The notes under the pieces were generated by a model. It saw nothing but the letters and a program-made list of their open reading frames with translations. It had not been told where the DNA came from and did not search any database. A program made the translations under genes and the position numbers. Shown one piece after another: positions 23,210 to 35,505 of a DNA stretch of 64,000 nucleotides. Within the stretch, counting starts at the first letter, position 1, and each line of letters starts with the position of its first letter. This stretch comes from Hypomesus transpacificus (Eukaryota; Chordata; Actinopteri; Osmeriformes; Osmeridae), in NCBI RefSeq assembly GCF_021917145.1, contig NC_061065.1:7677057-7741056 (forward strand), given 5' to 3'.

Positions 23210-26200
23210 TTATTTCTCAGTGGAGAAGGCTCTCTTCATGAGGGGAGGGGGGGTCTTCCCGGCGTCGTAGACCGACTCTGGGGGTGGGGAGCTCAGGGAG
23301 CACCAGTCTGGGATGCGGCCCGTCTGGTTGTAGTAGTCCCGGGAGATGGAGCGACTCCCCAGGATGTCCTGAAGGGCTCCGAAGATCGCTCCTGAAGGAG
23401 GGAGAGGACAGCAGGGAGCCCACGTCAACACTGCTGGAAGTCTGGCTGCTTCGGAGGAGCGTTTCAATGATATCTGTACAGATGATGACATCTGCTGGTG
23501 GTGGTGGTAGTAGTGGTAGTAGTAAAAGATAATGGCACAATGGAACTACACAAACCACCTTACCTGCTCTAATCAAATAAAGCTCTATTTGTGCAAAGCT
23601 TGTTCTGTGACTGTATAGTCACAGAGGGTTTCTCGTACGCCTATAGAACTGCGCCTAACCCAACCTCTACATTCCCCATGAATGAGTTGACGTACTTAGG
23701 GCATTGTACTGATGTTTAAGTGTGAACCCTGTGTAATGTGTGTCTTCCTACCTCCCAGCCACGCTGTGCAGTTGGGCTTGGCAGGTGGAGAGTGCAGGCG
23801 AAAGGTTTTGGTGGCCAGGGCATCGCAGTACTGGGGTTTCTCCACCAGGAGGCGTATCTCAGCCATCAGGCGGTGTAGGAAGCCAGGCAGCATGGCTGTG
23901 CCCCCGATCACCACCAGATTCTCAGACAGGGCCTTCCTTGTGTCTATGGGGCACTGCAGGGGGAAAACACACACAGCAGATACAAATATAGATCACACAA
24001 AGGCTCAGCCTAGATTGGATACAATACATACTGAGCCATTTAGATGAGTCCAAAATTAGTCAAAAAATATCCTCCCCCTTGACTATAACAGCTTTCTTTT
24101 TACATGTTGTGGGCAGCACTAGAAAAGCACCCTGTGTTCTCAGATGATGAGAAGAGCAGACCACTCTATTGCTCTGTATTTCTATGGCCACGTGCAGAAA
24201 CTAGCGGACAGACATTTACTTAGAAATAAATAGTGATAGATAAACTGAAGAAGACCTTCGTGTAACACAAGTGAGTTATAGATCCACAGAAGCCTCAGAA
24301 AACACCAAACACTAAGTGTACCCGACACCGCTTCAGATTGAGTGAGTGTGTGTGTGTGTGTGTGTTGGTGTGTGTGTGTGTGTGTGAGTGTGTAAGTAAG
24401 TGTGGCTGGCTGGCTGAAACATCACTCCATAGGGACCGATGAACAGACTATTGCTTACAGTGCACCTGACGTGAGGTTTTACAAGGAGAGTAATGGAGAG
24501 TTCTTGGCCTATAGAGATGAACAGGCTGTCCAGGCCTGCTCTGCTCGCTGTCCCTTCTCAGGAAACGACCACCCCTCACCCCTCACCACACCCCACCCCT
24601 CACCACACCACACCCACTGCAGAGGATGTGGGTTGCCACGGCAACAACAGAACAGTGGGAGTTCTTTTACAGATCTAATTGTAAAAAAAATCTTTTTAAC
24701 GAAATTGTCTAAATATGGTAATGAAATGTCTGCTTTCATAGTAATGGGGAAATTCCAGATGGAGGTTATGGTGACCCAAACGTAGCAGTTTTTTTCTTCT
24801 TTCCCTAAATAGCTAAATCTCATTATTTCTTAGTGGTGGCGAGACTTTCTGTTTAAAGTTGAAGCGAGTGAGTTAGCGAATGAGTTGGTCTGTTACCTTG
24901 ACCAAAGCATCCAGAATCAGAGTGGCCACGCTCTTTTCCTCGTTGTCCTGTTCAAAGAGCATCTCCATGACTGAATCCCTGGAGAGACAAACAAACAAGA
25001 GACCTTCATTATACAGCAGCATCACACCAGTCAGTCCCTGCTCAATGGAACTTTCATTTCATTAATTAATGCGGTGCCTGAAAAAGACACTCAGTCAAGC
25101 CAACACTGAGAATCCAACCCTGCTCTCATTCAGAGACCTTCTATGAGACAACATGTCTTGTGACAACCTAGATTCAGTAATAGAAGGTGACCCACATAAT
25201 TCAGGAGGAAGCACTGAATATTAAAACATATCTGTATTTTATAAACCTTCTAGACCAGGGGTCTCCAACCCTGTTCCTGGACCTGCCAGTATTTTTTTGC
25301 TCCGACACTTGTCTAGAATACCTGATTCTAATCATTTGCTGGTTGGTCAGGTAACTCATGTGGAATCAGGTTAAATAAGTGTGGTTGGAGCAAAAACCAA
25401 CAGGCAGGTCCTTCTCCAGGAACAGGTTGGAGACCCCACAACTTATCCTGCTGTGAGTGAGTAGAAAAACAATCATTCATAGTAAGGGCACTGGTTGTAC
25501 TAGTTATTGTGATAAGCAAGTACCTAATTGGTCCCTTTATATGAAGAATCTTCTCCCCGTCCAATGGATACTCAACATCTGGGGGTGGAGTTGGACGCTG
25601 CGAGCAGATAGGTTGCAGATGAACACACATACCTCGGAGGGTAACCATCAAAGTGCTTTTATGAATCCTGTGATTTCTTTTATAGTGTAGAGGAAGAAAC
25701 CAGCAGGGGTAGTCACATTCCAGTATTCATGCTTCCATAATCTTACTAGCCCATCTGGCTGGGGTGACACTGACCTCAGCTGTGCCTTCCAGGTTAAACT
25801 TTGCCTTCTGGATGTTCTGGCCTCTCTGCAGGTCGCTGACAAAACATGTCCTGACTGGAGAATCAGCAACGAATCAGAGATGTGATGGTCCACATGGGCC
25901 CAGGTCAGACATGTCATACTGTATACACTGATAACCTGACCTTTAATCAACTGGAAAGAACAGAAAGATCCTCAGACCAAACTGTGGAGAACCTACCCTT
26001 GATGTCTTCCACAATCTCCTCTGGGATGGACCCTAGGAAGAAAGGAGAGCATGGAGAGAAATGATTGTTTTTTTACAACCCGCTTCTCCGATTGAACCTT
26101 TTTCTTTTCATCTCATCTCAGTCACTTTTCTAAATGACTGCAGAAAGATTTCTACGTTGAAGCACAGCCCTGTTTCTTTCTCTCCTAGTGCCCTTTCCTT

Positions 26201-28874
26201 CATCTGCACTAATCTGAGGTCAACTGAGATGACACGAGAGAGATGAGATTTATTCCTATATGTTGAATGTATGCACCTTCCTGCCAAAGTAAATTCCTTG
26301 TCTGTGCAATCTTTCATGGCGATTAAAACCCTTTCTGATTCTGAGTCACACTATTGATATTCACAAGTGCACTTCACTGAAGCAAACATGTATTTATCAG
26401 TCCTAGAGAAACCCCAAAAGAACTATACTGACAGCATCTATAGTTGGGGGGGTCAGATGGCTGAGCGGTTAGGGAGTTGGGCTATGAATCAGAAGGCTGT
26501 TAATTCGATTCCCGGCCGTGCCAAATGACGTTGTGTCCTTGGGCAAGGCACTTCACCCTACTTGCCTCAGGGAGAATGTCCCTGTACTTACTGTAAGTCG
26601 CTCTGGATAAGAGCGTCTGCTAAATGATTAAAATGTAAATGTAAAATGTAGTTGACTGGAGAACCAGTTGAAATTTGTCGAGATCGCTGCAAAGGTAGAG
26701 TTTGGCAGCCTAGAGGAGGGTACTAGTGCGTGCCTGTGTTCATTATTGATGTGTATCAGGCCTCCCTGGTCTGCACCATCACTAGAGCTGCATTCTCCAC
26801 ATGATGATTCACTGAACAACAGAACACTGTCCTCCACCTCGATACAGGAAGGAACAAGGGAGGAACGGCTCAAACTAAATGTGAGTAGATTTATAATTTA
26901 AAAGCGAGAGAGGATTTCCTTCCTGGTGCATCACAGGAAAACAACCGCTTATAAATGCATCATGCTGCATGACTTGTCAGGGCCTTTGAGTGAGATTGGT
27001 GGTAATGTAAATCTTACCTATAACTGTAGGTAGACTTTGGCCTGTGGTGGAGTCTGAGTCTACAGTGCACTGCTCCTCCAGCAGGCTCTCTAACTCCCTG
27101 AGGGTAAAACACACACACAAACGTAGAGGAGGGTGAGATGGATATAGATAGAACTCAAGTTAGTTTCCTGTGGCTTAGTGCACGACATAGGCAAACAGCC
27201 ACGCATGCATAATTTTTTCCCATCCCCACAGAGTCACATAATTACTTATGAATGGCTTTTCCGCCCAAAGGCAATGCCTCCCAGGCAGACAGGATGGGGA
27301 TACACTCATAGACCTAATTATTGAGTTAAGGAATTAAAGCTTAACGCAACATATATATATATTTGATCTCTTACAGTTTTCTAACTTAAAACTCAAAAAA
27401 CGTAACCCAAAAAGACGGTATTGATGACACTGGCCTATACAATAAACATTTTGTTTCTGTCCACGGGGAAAGGATACAGGTAGAACCAGTGTCTCTGTGT
27501 ACCCACAATCCATCACCAACCCTGAATTAATGCCCAGGGTCATGATGGACATGAGATGACTTGGAGCAAACAGCACAGAGGGAACCTGGAAAAGACAAAA
27601 CGAGGAGATAAACATAATGCCTACGTAGAAACCAAAGTATTCACACACAGATCAAATCAAATGTATTTGTATAGCCCTTTTTTTACAAGCAATGTCACAG
27701 AGGGCTTCACATCCGCCCATAGAACTGGCTGAGGGGCACAGGTGATTAGTACTCAGTTCCAGTTACCTCAAACTGTTTGAAGAAGACCTTGGTAAGGATC
27801 TCTCTGAAGTGGGAGGGGCAGAGGATGGACTCAATGATGACAACTCTCCTATCACGGGGGTTCACCAGCAGATGCCTGGGTTGATGAAACAGCATTTTGT
27901 TCATTCGAGCTAAAAAATGCTGCGCAAAAGGATTGGTGGCACAATGTGAAAACAATCTTCCACACCACATATAGTAGAGACTCACCTGAAGTAGAGAGTG
28001 TGGATGAACTCTTTGAGATTGGCATATAGCTCTTCTGTGTTGATGTTGTACTGGACCACTTTGATTGACTGTTAAGAATGAATCATAAACGGAGACTCGC
28101 AATGAGACAAAAACTCTCTCCTGCATTACAACCAAGAATCAACGATGATACAAACTAACGAGCTCTACAACATCCAAAATGCTAAACTGATATCAAAGTC
28201 TGACACTACTAACTTGTTGTTGTCCCGGCTTCTGAATTTCGCTGGGTATGATAAACCTGGGACCCGTCTCTCCCGCAAAACCACATCTTCAAGACAAAAA
28301 CAATACAAGTTAGAAAGCTAGCCTAATGGTGCCATAATATTTATCTTGACTTCATTCCATTTACTGCCATTCTTGTTTATGTTGCACAGAGACAAAAGAC
28401 ATACTGTTTATCACAGAGAAGCTAGCTAAACTCATATGACCTGCCCTAGGCAAAACCTTCTCAGTTGCAAGGTATTAACCAGCTATGTTAGCTAGATAGC
28501 ATTGGATTAGCTATATGTCTCGAGATATAACCGATTGTACATTTAGTTCTTAGTAGGTAGTGTGATAACTAAGTGTATGCATGAACTTCGAGACTAGTTA
28601 TTCCATATCGCTAGAGCTACCGTTAGCAAAACAAAAGCTAGCTAGCAAGGCTAACCCTAACCCTAGCAAGTTATTTAGCAAGCTAGCAGTGTAGTACTCT
28701 CGACTTGTCTGCAGCGCTATGCAGTATGCTAACCATAAATGTATTCGCAATCATTGCTAACAAGCTAACATTTGCTAGTAGCTAACAAAATACTTACTTT
28801 GTATATGATGCTCCTAAATCTATGACGACAGCGGTTTTCTCCCCTCCACTACCCAACCCTTCAAATAAGGGCAT
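23210..28874 (-). CDS. actr10: Actin-related protein 10 (dynactin pointed-end Arp11)
   Basis: Thirteen exons: 28874-28798, 28286-28214, 28068-27986, 27875-27767, 27585-27478, 27313-27246, 27097-27018, 26032-25997, 25854-25775, 25597-25524, 24978-24897, 23953-23752 and 23391-23210. They total 1254 nt, or 417 residues, exactly the human length I remember. Recognisable segments: [107 protein letters not shown]; and the C-terminus MKRAFSTEK. The protein has the actin fold, including the [11 protein letters not shown] nucleotide-side loop. It belongs to the dynactin pointed-end complex, which links cargo to dynein and helps in retrograde axonal transport. All splice phases agree. Introns hold a V-SINE, a MITE and LINE tails. 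Its 5' end faces armh4. Confidence 0.95.
23572..23662. repeat. Dispersed repeat fragment, copy 1 (actr10 intron)
   Basis: GTCACAGAGGGTTTCTCGTA, then CGCCTATAGAACTG, resembles the segment at 27652-27740 (GTCACAGAGGGCTTCACATC, then CGCCCATAGAACTG). Both carry a TATTTGT...GC start. It is probably a truncated fish retrotransposon tail; the family is not identified. Confidence 0.45.
24342..24396. repeat. TG microsatellite in an actr10 intron
   Basis: Runs of GTGTGT are broken by TTGG and GAGTG. It lies between the exons at 23953 and 24897. Confidence 0.85.
25256..25437. mobile_element. hAT-like MITE in an actr10 intron
   Basis: The ends CAGGGGTCTCCAACCCTGTT and AACAGGTTGGAGACCCC are long terminal inverted repeats, continuing inward as CCTGGACCTGCC and GGCAGGTCCTTCTCCAGG. 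The element is 182 bp with no coding capacity. I do not see a clear target duplication, so the flanks have diverged or the ends are trimmed. It lies between exons 25597-25524 and 24978-24897. Confidence 0.75.
26262..26345 (+). mobile_element. LINE 3' tail, copy B (actr10 intron)
   Basis: TATGCACCTTCCTGCCAAAG, TAAATTCCTTGTCTGTGCAA, CATGGCGATTAAAACCC and TTCTGATTCTGA match copy A at 20705-20790. It is a 5'-truncated non-LTR retrotransposon end, antisense to actr10. Confidence 0.65.
26448..26645 (+). mobile_element. V-SINE-like element, copy 5 (actr10 intron)
   Basis: This full copy has clear head (GTCAGATGGCTGAGCGGTTAGG), core (GACGTTGTGTCCTTGGGCAA) and tail (GTCGCTCTGGATAAGAGCGTC), and ends in AAATGTAAAATG repeats. 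It is antisense to actr10 and about 375 bp from the nearest exons. Confidence 0.9.
27652..27740. repeat. Dispersed repeat fragment, copy 2 (actr10 intron)
   Basis: AAATCAAATGTATTTGTATA, then GCCC and a T-rich run, then CAATGTCACAGAGGGCTTCA. It is related to 23572-23662 and ends about 25 bp from the exon 4 donor at 27767. It resembles a common fish retrotransposon tail. Confidence 0.5.
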
Positions 28875-29716
28875 TGTAATCCAAATGTAATAATATATTT
28901 CTTATAAAAGATTATCCACACAGTCTGTTTGCTATGCAACGATAATGTTGACTCTCAGCTGGGTTGGGCGGGGTCCTCGTTTTGATGGAAGGACGTCCGC
29001 AGAAATGCCTGATGGAAAATGCTTTGCGTTCGTTGGCAAAAGTTGACCAGAATGCCATTGCAACACCGACAAGTCCCCAACATCCCCGTAGGAGGTTTTG
29101 AGCAATTAGGTTTAAGATATTTACATTATCATTACGTTAACTTTTTCTGACGAGCCTTGATAGTGTTAGAGTACACTTAATAGAATTTAACTTTTTGGAT
29201 GTATCACTTTTTTCAGCAGAGATTTGCCACTAAAGATATGTTTTACAATGTGGCAAAGGGCTTGTATGGATCCAGACAGAACTAGGTTGGCGGGTGAGTT
29301 TCTGTGGAGCTGTCCATTTCAGCACCTCCTGTAATTTCAAGATCACCTCAGCAGCTATAATGATTCAGAATGAAAACAAGCATTAGTAAATTCATGTTCT
29401 ATGAGAAATCAATTTCACGTAAACGATTGACTGTATTACTGACGGTTCTTTAAAATTATTTCCTCTTGCGCGCTCAACAGCTGCCAGTTCAGCACCACAC
29501 GCGCGCGCATTCTGCACAGCCAGAGCACCCCAGCGCGTGCAGGCTGCTTACACTAAATGACGCTGGCTTTTTCTTCAGCTTTCTTCCGGATCAATATAAG
29601 CAGCTACTGATATGAAATTAATACCGATGCAATACAAGAGCACTATTGTTTCAAATAACATTCGGAGAAAAAACTATTCCTCTGAAATGTAATCACTGCT
29701 CGACAAGGATCTGCAG
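28875..29716. promoter_or_regulatory. Head-to-head promoter region of actr10 and armh4
   Basis: The actr10 ATG (28874, minus) and a plus-strand donor CTGCAG|GTAAGG at 29716, which ends an inferred non-coding armh4 exon, face each other. CpG-rich sequence lies at about 29465-29545 (CACACGCGCGCGCATTC). The two genes may share promoter elements. Confidence 0.5.
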
Positions 29717-31015
29717 GTAAGGACGATGGTAACGGTGCATCCTATTCGTTAAGACTTTTCCTCTAGCATATCAGTATCGGTTATGTGTTCAATCAAATTA
29801 CACGATTTATACCAGACGTCTAATGAAATATTTGGGCTTGCATATGAGAATGTTTATGAGTTCATGTGCACACAATTATTTAAATTTACATTCGTGCACT
29901 TGACTGCTCATACATAAGTGCACTTGACTAGTCATCAAAGCTTGACTTCGCCGCATTGTATTGTGATGTTTATACCGTGGTCTGTGACTCCCCATTTAAC
30001 TGGCTAATAAAGCTGGTGCTATTCAGCAGGCTGTTCATCGAGTGCACTATTTTTCAGGGATTGGTACTGGAGAGGTAGGTAAGAACCAAAGCAGGAGTTC
30101 AGCATTGTTTACACGGAGTAAGACGGTGTATCATCTGGGTTTAATGTTGTTGATCACTTCAAGACGCGTCTGACACGCAGGCTACAGCAGGGTGTCACCC
30201 TGGCAACGAAGTGTCATTTCAAACGTCTGTTTACAAGTACGCTCTACATTTTCGTGTCTTCGGTAGGCTTCTTGACTGAAGCAGAATATTTAATTATAGA
30301 CAATAGCGTGGAGGCTGTCTTATTCTCCTTTATACAGCTATGTGCAGGCAAATGCCAAATAAATGATGAAGGCAAATGTTCTGTTCTTTTGTATTAGGCT
30401 ATATTCTATGCTTCCATGTGCTGAACTGTCACATTCTTCCTCGCTGTTCTTGATTTAGAAATGACATTTTCCGTTTTGTCACAGCAGAGGCTTAGGTTTG
30501 GCAAAAGGACCTGAGCAGAGAACATGCTGCTATTTATAGTTTTCTAAAATGCAGCACAGTGGTTTGCTGTGTCAGGATTGTATTCTTATTCTTATTCTCA
30601 CTCTCTCTTGCTCTCTCTCTCTCTCTTTCGTACATACATCCCCTTCCTCTTTTCTCTGGGTGAGTCTGTGTGTTTGTGTTGAAGAGCGAAAGAGATGGAT
30701 GTGATAAGAGAAGAATAGCCAGATAACCAGAGAGGCGAGGAGAAATAATCAGTGTGAACTGTGAATGGAGTCATTCTAATCTGTGAGACTGAAAGATCAA
30801 AGGAAAAGCTGACATGGAACGCACCCATAATCCTCTGCCTTGGTTATCTTAGGTTAGGGTGCAGAAAATAAACATGCTTTGAAGTTTTTGAATTAATACG
30901 TCTTGGCTTTCAACTATTTCCTTATCCTCCGCAGAAACCTCCAGACCATTTGTGTAACCTGCCTCAACCTCTGGCCTCATCTCCTCCAGTTGATGGGTAG
31001 TGAGGGGTGGTAGAG

Positions 31016-34000
31016 ATGTTCGTCTCTGTGACTCTCCATCGCCTCCTTCTGACCGCAGCCTGCGTGTGCGTCCCCGGCTCCCCAGCGCCGCCCCTCCACA
31101 CGCACGCATCCTCCTCAGAGAACAGGGACTGCGGTGGACCATGCGTCGCCATGGCCACCACTGGTAGCTCCATCTCAACACACGGTCTTCACTCTGAGCC
31201 CTCAGATGGCGGGAAGGAGACGACTGGGGTGTCTAAGCATGTGACTACGAGCTGGATTGACCTATCCCAGAATGTGGAGGCAGAGGGAGAGGCCGGCCCA
31301 GACGGGGGAGAGATGGGACTTGAGGGAATAACTTCAGTCAAGCAGACGGGAAATGAGGACAGCCGTGAAGGAAGATCTGGGACGAGCAAGGCTGGGGAGG
31401 AGAATGGGGAGGAGGCTGGGGAGGAGGCTGGGGAGGAGGCTGGGAATCGGAGGACTTGGGCTGAGACGAAGGCTGGCACCGAGAGCTTGTCGAAGAGGGA
31501 AGAGACACAGACAGAGACTCGTGTCGAGAGGGGACCAGGACCAGGTGGGGACATCATGGACAACATACCTGCCACCAAGCTAACATCCATGCAAGAAGAA
31601 CAGGGAATGAGAAGGGGTATGACTGCACAGGGAGCAGTGTGTGAATCTGCCGCCTCCTCCACACTCTCACCAAAGTCGGTGCCTCTCAGCCAGACAGAGA
31701 GTGAAGTGGCTGGGGAGACGAAGGGCCCTGTGCTGGAGAACAGCTCAAACATCTTTGGAAGAGAAGAGAGGAGCAGACCAAGCTTGTCCAGCCTGGGACC
31801 GCCTCTTCAAGATGCAGACATGACAAGGCCATCATATATAGACCATGTGGGTTCCTCAGGTTCGGGTCAGAAAGGTACCGCCCTGACGGCATCTCAGCAG
31901 ATCCCCATCTCCTCTTCTCTGACCTCCAACCCTGACTCAATGTGGGCCGAGGAGGAGGTGACTGTCCCCTCCCTTCCAGATCCCCTCCTGCCCGATCTTG
32001 GAACAGTCCTGACCTCCAGGCAAGAAGGCCCAGATAGCCTCTGGACTGAACCACTGCGGCAAATTGTAGGTAAGTCAACACAAAATTCACAATGCTAAGT
32101 GGGTATCGCAATGGATGTTGAAGTGAAATACAAAGCGTTGGCAATACAGTTCGAAAGGTTTCCACTACCTTTCTGACACACCCTGACACAAACAGACAGG
32201 CTTAGGCAGACACAAAAATTCACAAACACTTTCGCTGCCTCATGATGTCAAGCTGATGCTCTGCAGTCTCTTTCAAGCCATAGAATTCCAATACATACAC
32301 CTCATGGCAGGAGAGCATATTTTTGTGCTGGTTTGAGTTTGCTGGGATTCACATGGTTTTATTAAAAAGCGACGGCAAATGAAAGTGACACGTCTAGTGG
32401 CAGAGATCGCCTTTGATGATCAGCAAAGAGACGCCTTGCTTTTCCACGCTCCACTTTGAACTACAGCAGGGACCCAGGCAGTCTAATTACTTTCTATTCC
32501 TGACTCGGCTCTGGAAAATAAACGAACATGACTGCCAGGACATGCTGGTGACAGGATGTGTTACAGAATTCTTTGCAGGATTCAATCCCTCTTTCTATCT
32601 CCCTGCGCCCTTTTTCATTTTCTTATCTTCACCTCTCCTTTTAACCCACTCAATACGCATCTACAATATTCTCTCTCTTCTTTCATCAGACCAAGCCTAC
32701 CTTCTCCCTTGCCATCCTCTCTTCCTTTTATAGTCTATATTTCTATCTGTCTCTCTCCCCAGTGAATCGGAGCTGGGACATTCGTTAAGACTGAGGCAGG
32801 TTATTATTCAGTGTGATGTAGCAGTGAGCAGGATTAGAGGCATCAGTCTGAGCCAATATGTGTTGCTGGTGTCCCAGGGTGGACTGTCTGTTTGCTCTAC
32901 CGTTAGGCTGTTCATTTTCCCCACAGGGAAACCAAGCTCCCCCCTAGAGAAAGGAAACTGGCAAATGATGTATGCTTCTCAGAAAAGTACCCCTATTATA
33001 TAAAAGGATTTAGTTTTTTTTTTTGCTCTCACCATGTTTTTGGCTTAAAAAAAAGGGGAGAGGCGATAATGGGGGAAACGTTTTCACATGAGAGTGCACA
33101 AGACCAATCATAGATAATCTTTCCACTTCTGTTGTGAAAGATCAGTATTCAAACCAAGCCATTTGAAAGTCAAAAGAATCGGTCCGGAAACGCTAAATAC
33201 TTCAGCACCATAGGACACATTCTAGGCAACGTTAGCATCTGTAAGCAAATTGGTACACAGTTTACCCAAATCTATACAGTGACCACAAAAAAAATTCTCA
33301 AGCCAGGATCAATAGACATCTTCTGTTACCTACCAGTAGTTAGGTTACCAAATGACCTGTACCAAACTACACATCCTCCTGTAATGCAGGAGTAAAACAA
33401 AACAGTGTATTAGACCATAAAGAGTTTGTGTGTTTGTGTTGAAACTGTTGCAGAGGACACGGTGGCACCTTTGTCCCAAGACGTGGCCACAGAAGGAACC
33501 ATGTCGTCAGAGGACCTTCCTCTCATCTTCGAGCCATTCGACGATGTCACACCAGAGGGGGCGTTGCCGTCCGCCACTCTTTTTCCTGGTGACTCCCAGA
33601 CACTTGCTGCCACGGCAACCGGAGGTATGATGCTGTCAGAGGCGGAGCTTGACCAGCTGGTCACCGTTGATGCCGACAGTGATGGCCCGTCACATGCCCC
33701 ATCTCTGCTGATGCCGGACTGGACATCACCATGGCAAATATCAGGAGCGGATATCTCGGAGCCAATCAGCCCCTCAGGTCTGTCCAAAGGCCCGCCCCCT
33801 CCAGAAAAAGACAGACAGTTGGCAGAGGACAGGTTTAAATGGGCCTGTCACTAATAGTATTGTAGTATAGTTTTGATTGTTGACTGTTATGTCGAAGTTG
33901 AGTTACTCTTAATCGAGTTAGTGCTTTTTTTTGTGCTCTACTAGACTGCTTTGCGCCCGTGTTAATTGTGGCCATAATTTCACTGTAAGGGTTATCTATT

Positions 34001-35505
34001 TAGTTAGGTATATAAAAATAGAAACACTGTGTTTTGATCTGCAAAATTCTAAATGTTTGATTTAGAATTATACAACCTTTTTATTTACTTAGTCATTGAT
34101 GAACCTCAGTCTGGTGTTGTCATATGGACATGTAATGTCCATCTGTGATTGGTTCATCCACAGTGGGCGGAGACACAGCCCGTGACCTTGGAGACACCCT
34201 GCCCACTTCTGGACCTTCCTCCTTCTTCTCATCATCCATCCAGACCCCCGTGGCAACGGTCACCACGGCAACCGACCACCCAACTGCACCCAAACTCAGG
34301 TCTGGGCTGGAGGAACTGGAGTCAGAAGGTGAGAACCAGAACGACATAAAATAAACGGAAACGGAGAGCAAGCGCACTTAAGGCAGTCAGGTGGCTGAGT
34401 GGTTAGGGTTGGTAATCAGAAGGTTGCTGGTTCGCTTCCCGGCCATGCAAAATTATATTGTGTCTTTGGGCAAGGCACCTCACCTTATTTGTCTCGGGGG
34501 AATGTCCCTGTACTTACTGTAAGTCGCTCTGGATAAGAGCGTCTAAGGAAGTGACAGAGCGGCTTGCTTCATCCTCTCTGTCCACAGAGGAGCACGACGA
34601 AGACGAGGAGGATGACAACGCGGAAGAATCCGAGGAGGAGAGCCAGGAGGAGCTGGTGGAGTGTTCCATACCGGCTCCCACACGCCCCCCTTTCAACCTC
34701 ATCCCCCCACCTCCCGTCTGGGTGCAGCGAAATCAGGGACTCAGTGAGTTTGCAGTGTGCACAAACACACTTTTGTTCACAAAAACTGAAACGCTGGATT
34801 GTGTTTCTTGAACGTTGTCTTTCTCCAACTCTTTTTCAGTGCGTAGCTGGGTAGAACTGATCCGGGAAAAGGTAACACTGCACCCTGTCGTTCATGATGA
34901 GACACTGCTGTCCTCAAAACCACAGAGAGATGGAGTCAACAATGGAGCATGTGCATTCTGATCTTTTTGTAAAGGAAGAGGGGGGGAGGGGTCAAGGAAC
35001 AGGTTGTGGTTATTCCCACCTATCATTCTGAATGTGATCCACGTTGCAGTAAAACTTACTACCCTCCCTCCTTAACCCCTCCCCATCCCTCTCCCCCCTC
35101 CCTATCCCTCTCCCCCCTGCACACCCTCTTTGTCTCCATCTGCGCATCCGTGCCCACCCCCCTCTCTCCTCCCTCTCATTCCAGGCTGGATACGTGTCTG
35201 GGATGTTGGCTCCTGTAGGCATCGGCATAGCAGGGGCCCTGCTAATTGTGGGAGCCCTCTACAGCATCAGGATGATCCACCGCAAGAGGAGGAACAGCTT
35301 CAAGCACCAGAGGAGGAAGGCCAGACAGACAGAGGTTGGTATGCTTCCAGAACCATGAGCATGGATCATGTGTGTTGCACGTCCCCAGCCCTGCTCCATG
35401 ACGTTAGCCTGCACTCTCTTTCATCACTAGCAACCCCGAGAACCAGGCAGCAGCCGCCAGGACCAAGCCATGCTATTGGCTGACAGCTCCGAGGACGAGT
35501 TCTGA
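31016..35505 (+). CDS. armh4: Armadillo-like helical domain containing 4 (C14orf37/UT2)
   Basis: Coding exons are 31016-32069, 33454-33777, 34164-34328, 34588-34743, 34840-34871, 35185-35334 and 35431-35505; they total 1956 nt or 651 residues (human about 774, from memory). The N-terminus MFVSVTLHRLLLTAACVCVP is a signal peptide. A long, weakly conserved Ser/Thr/Glu-rich ectodomain follows, then an acidic run (EEHDEDEEDDNAEESEEES). VPV-type sequence GYVSGMLAPVGIGIAGALL starts the transmembrane segment, about residues 584-606. The basic cytoplasmic tail ends LLADSSEDEF, the most conserved part of the family. Human ARMH4 is reported to modulate mTORC2/STAT3 signalling; I infer a similar role. 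The ATG at 31016 is used because the longer frame opens with GTG. The coding exon begins after an acceptor at 30934. A tandem GAGGAGGCTGGG repeat near 31400-31443 encodes EEAG units. Confidence 0.87.
34383..34544 (+). mobile_element. V-SINE-like element, copy 6 (armh4 intron)
   Basis: The head is slightly shortened (GTCAGGTGGCTGAGTGGTTA, then GGTTGGTAATCAGAAGG). The core and most of the tail follow, ending at GATAAGAGCGTCT without the terminal repeat. It is sense to armh4. Its 3' end is about 43 bp before the exon at 34588, so it forms the branch-point side of the intron. Confidence 0.87.
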
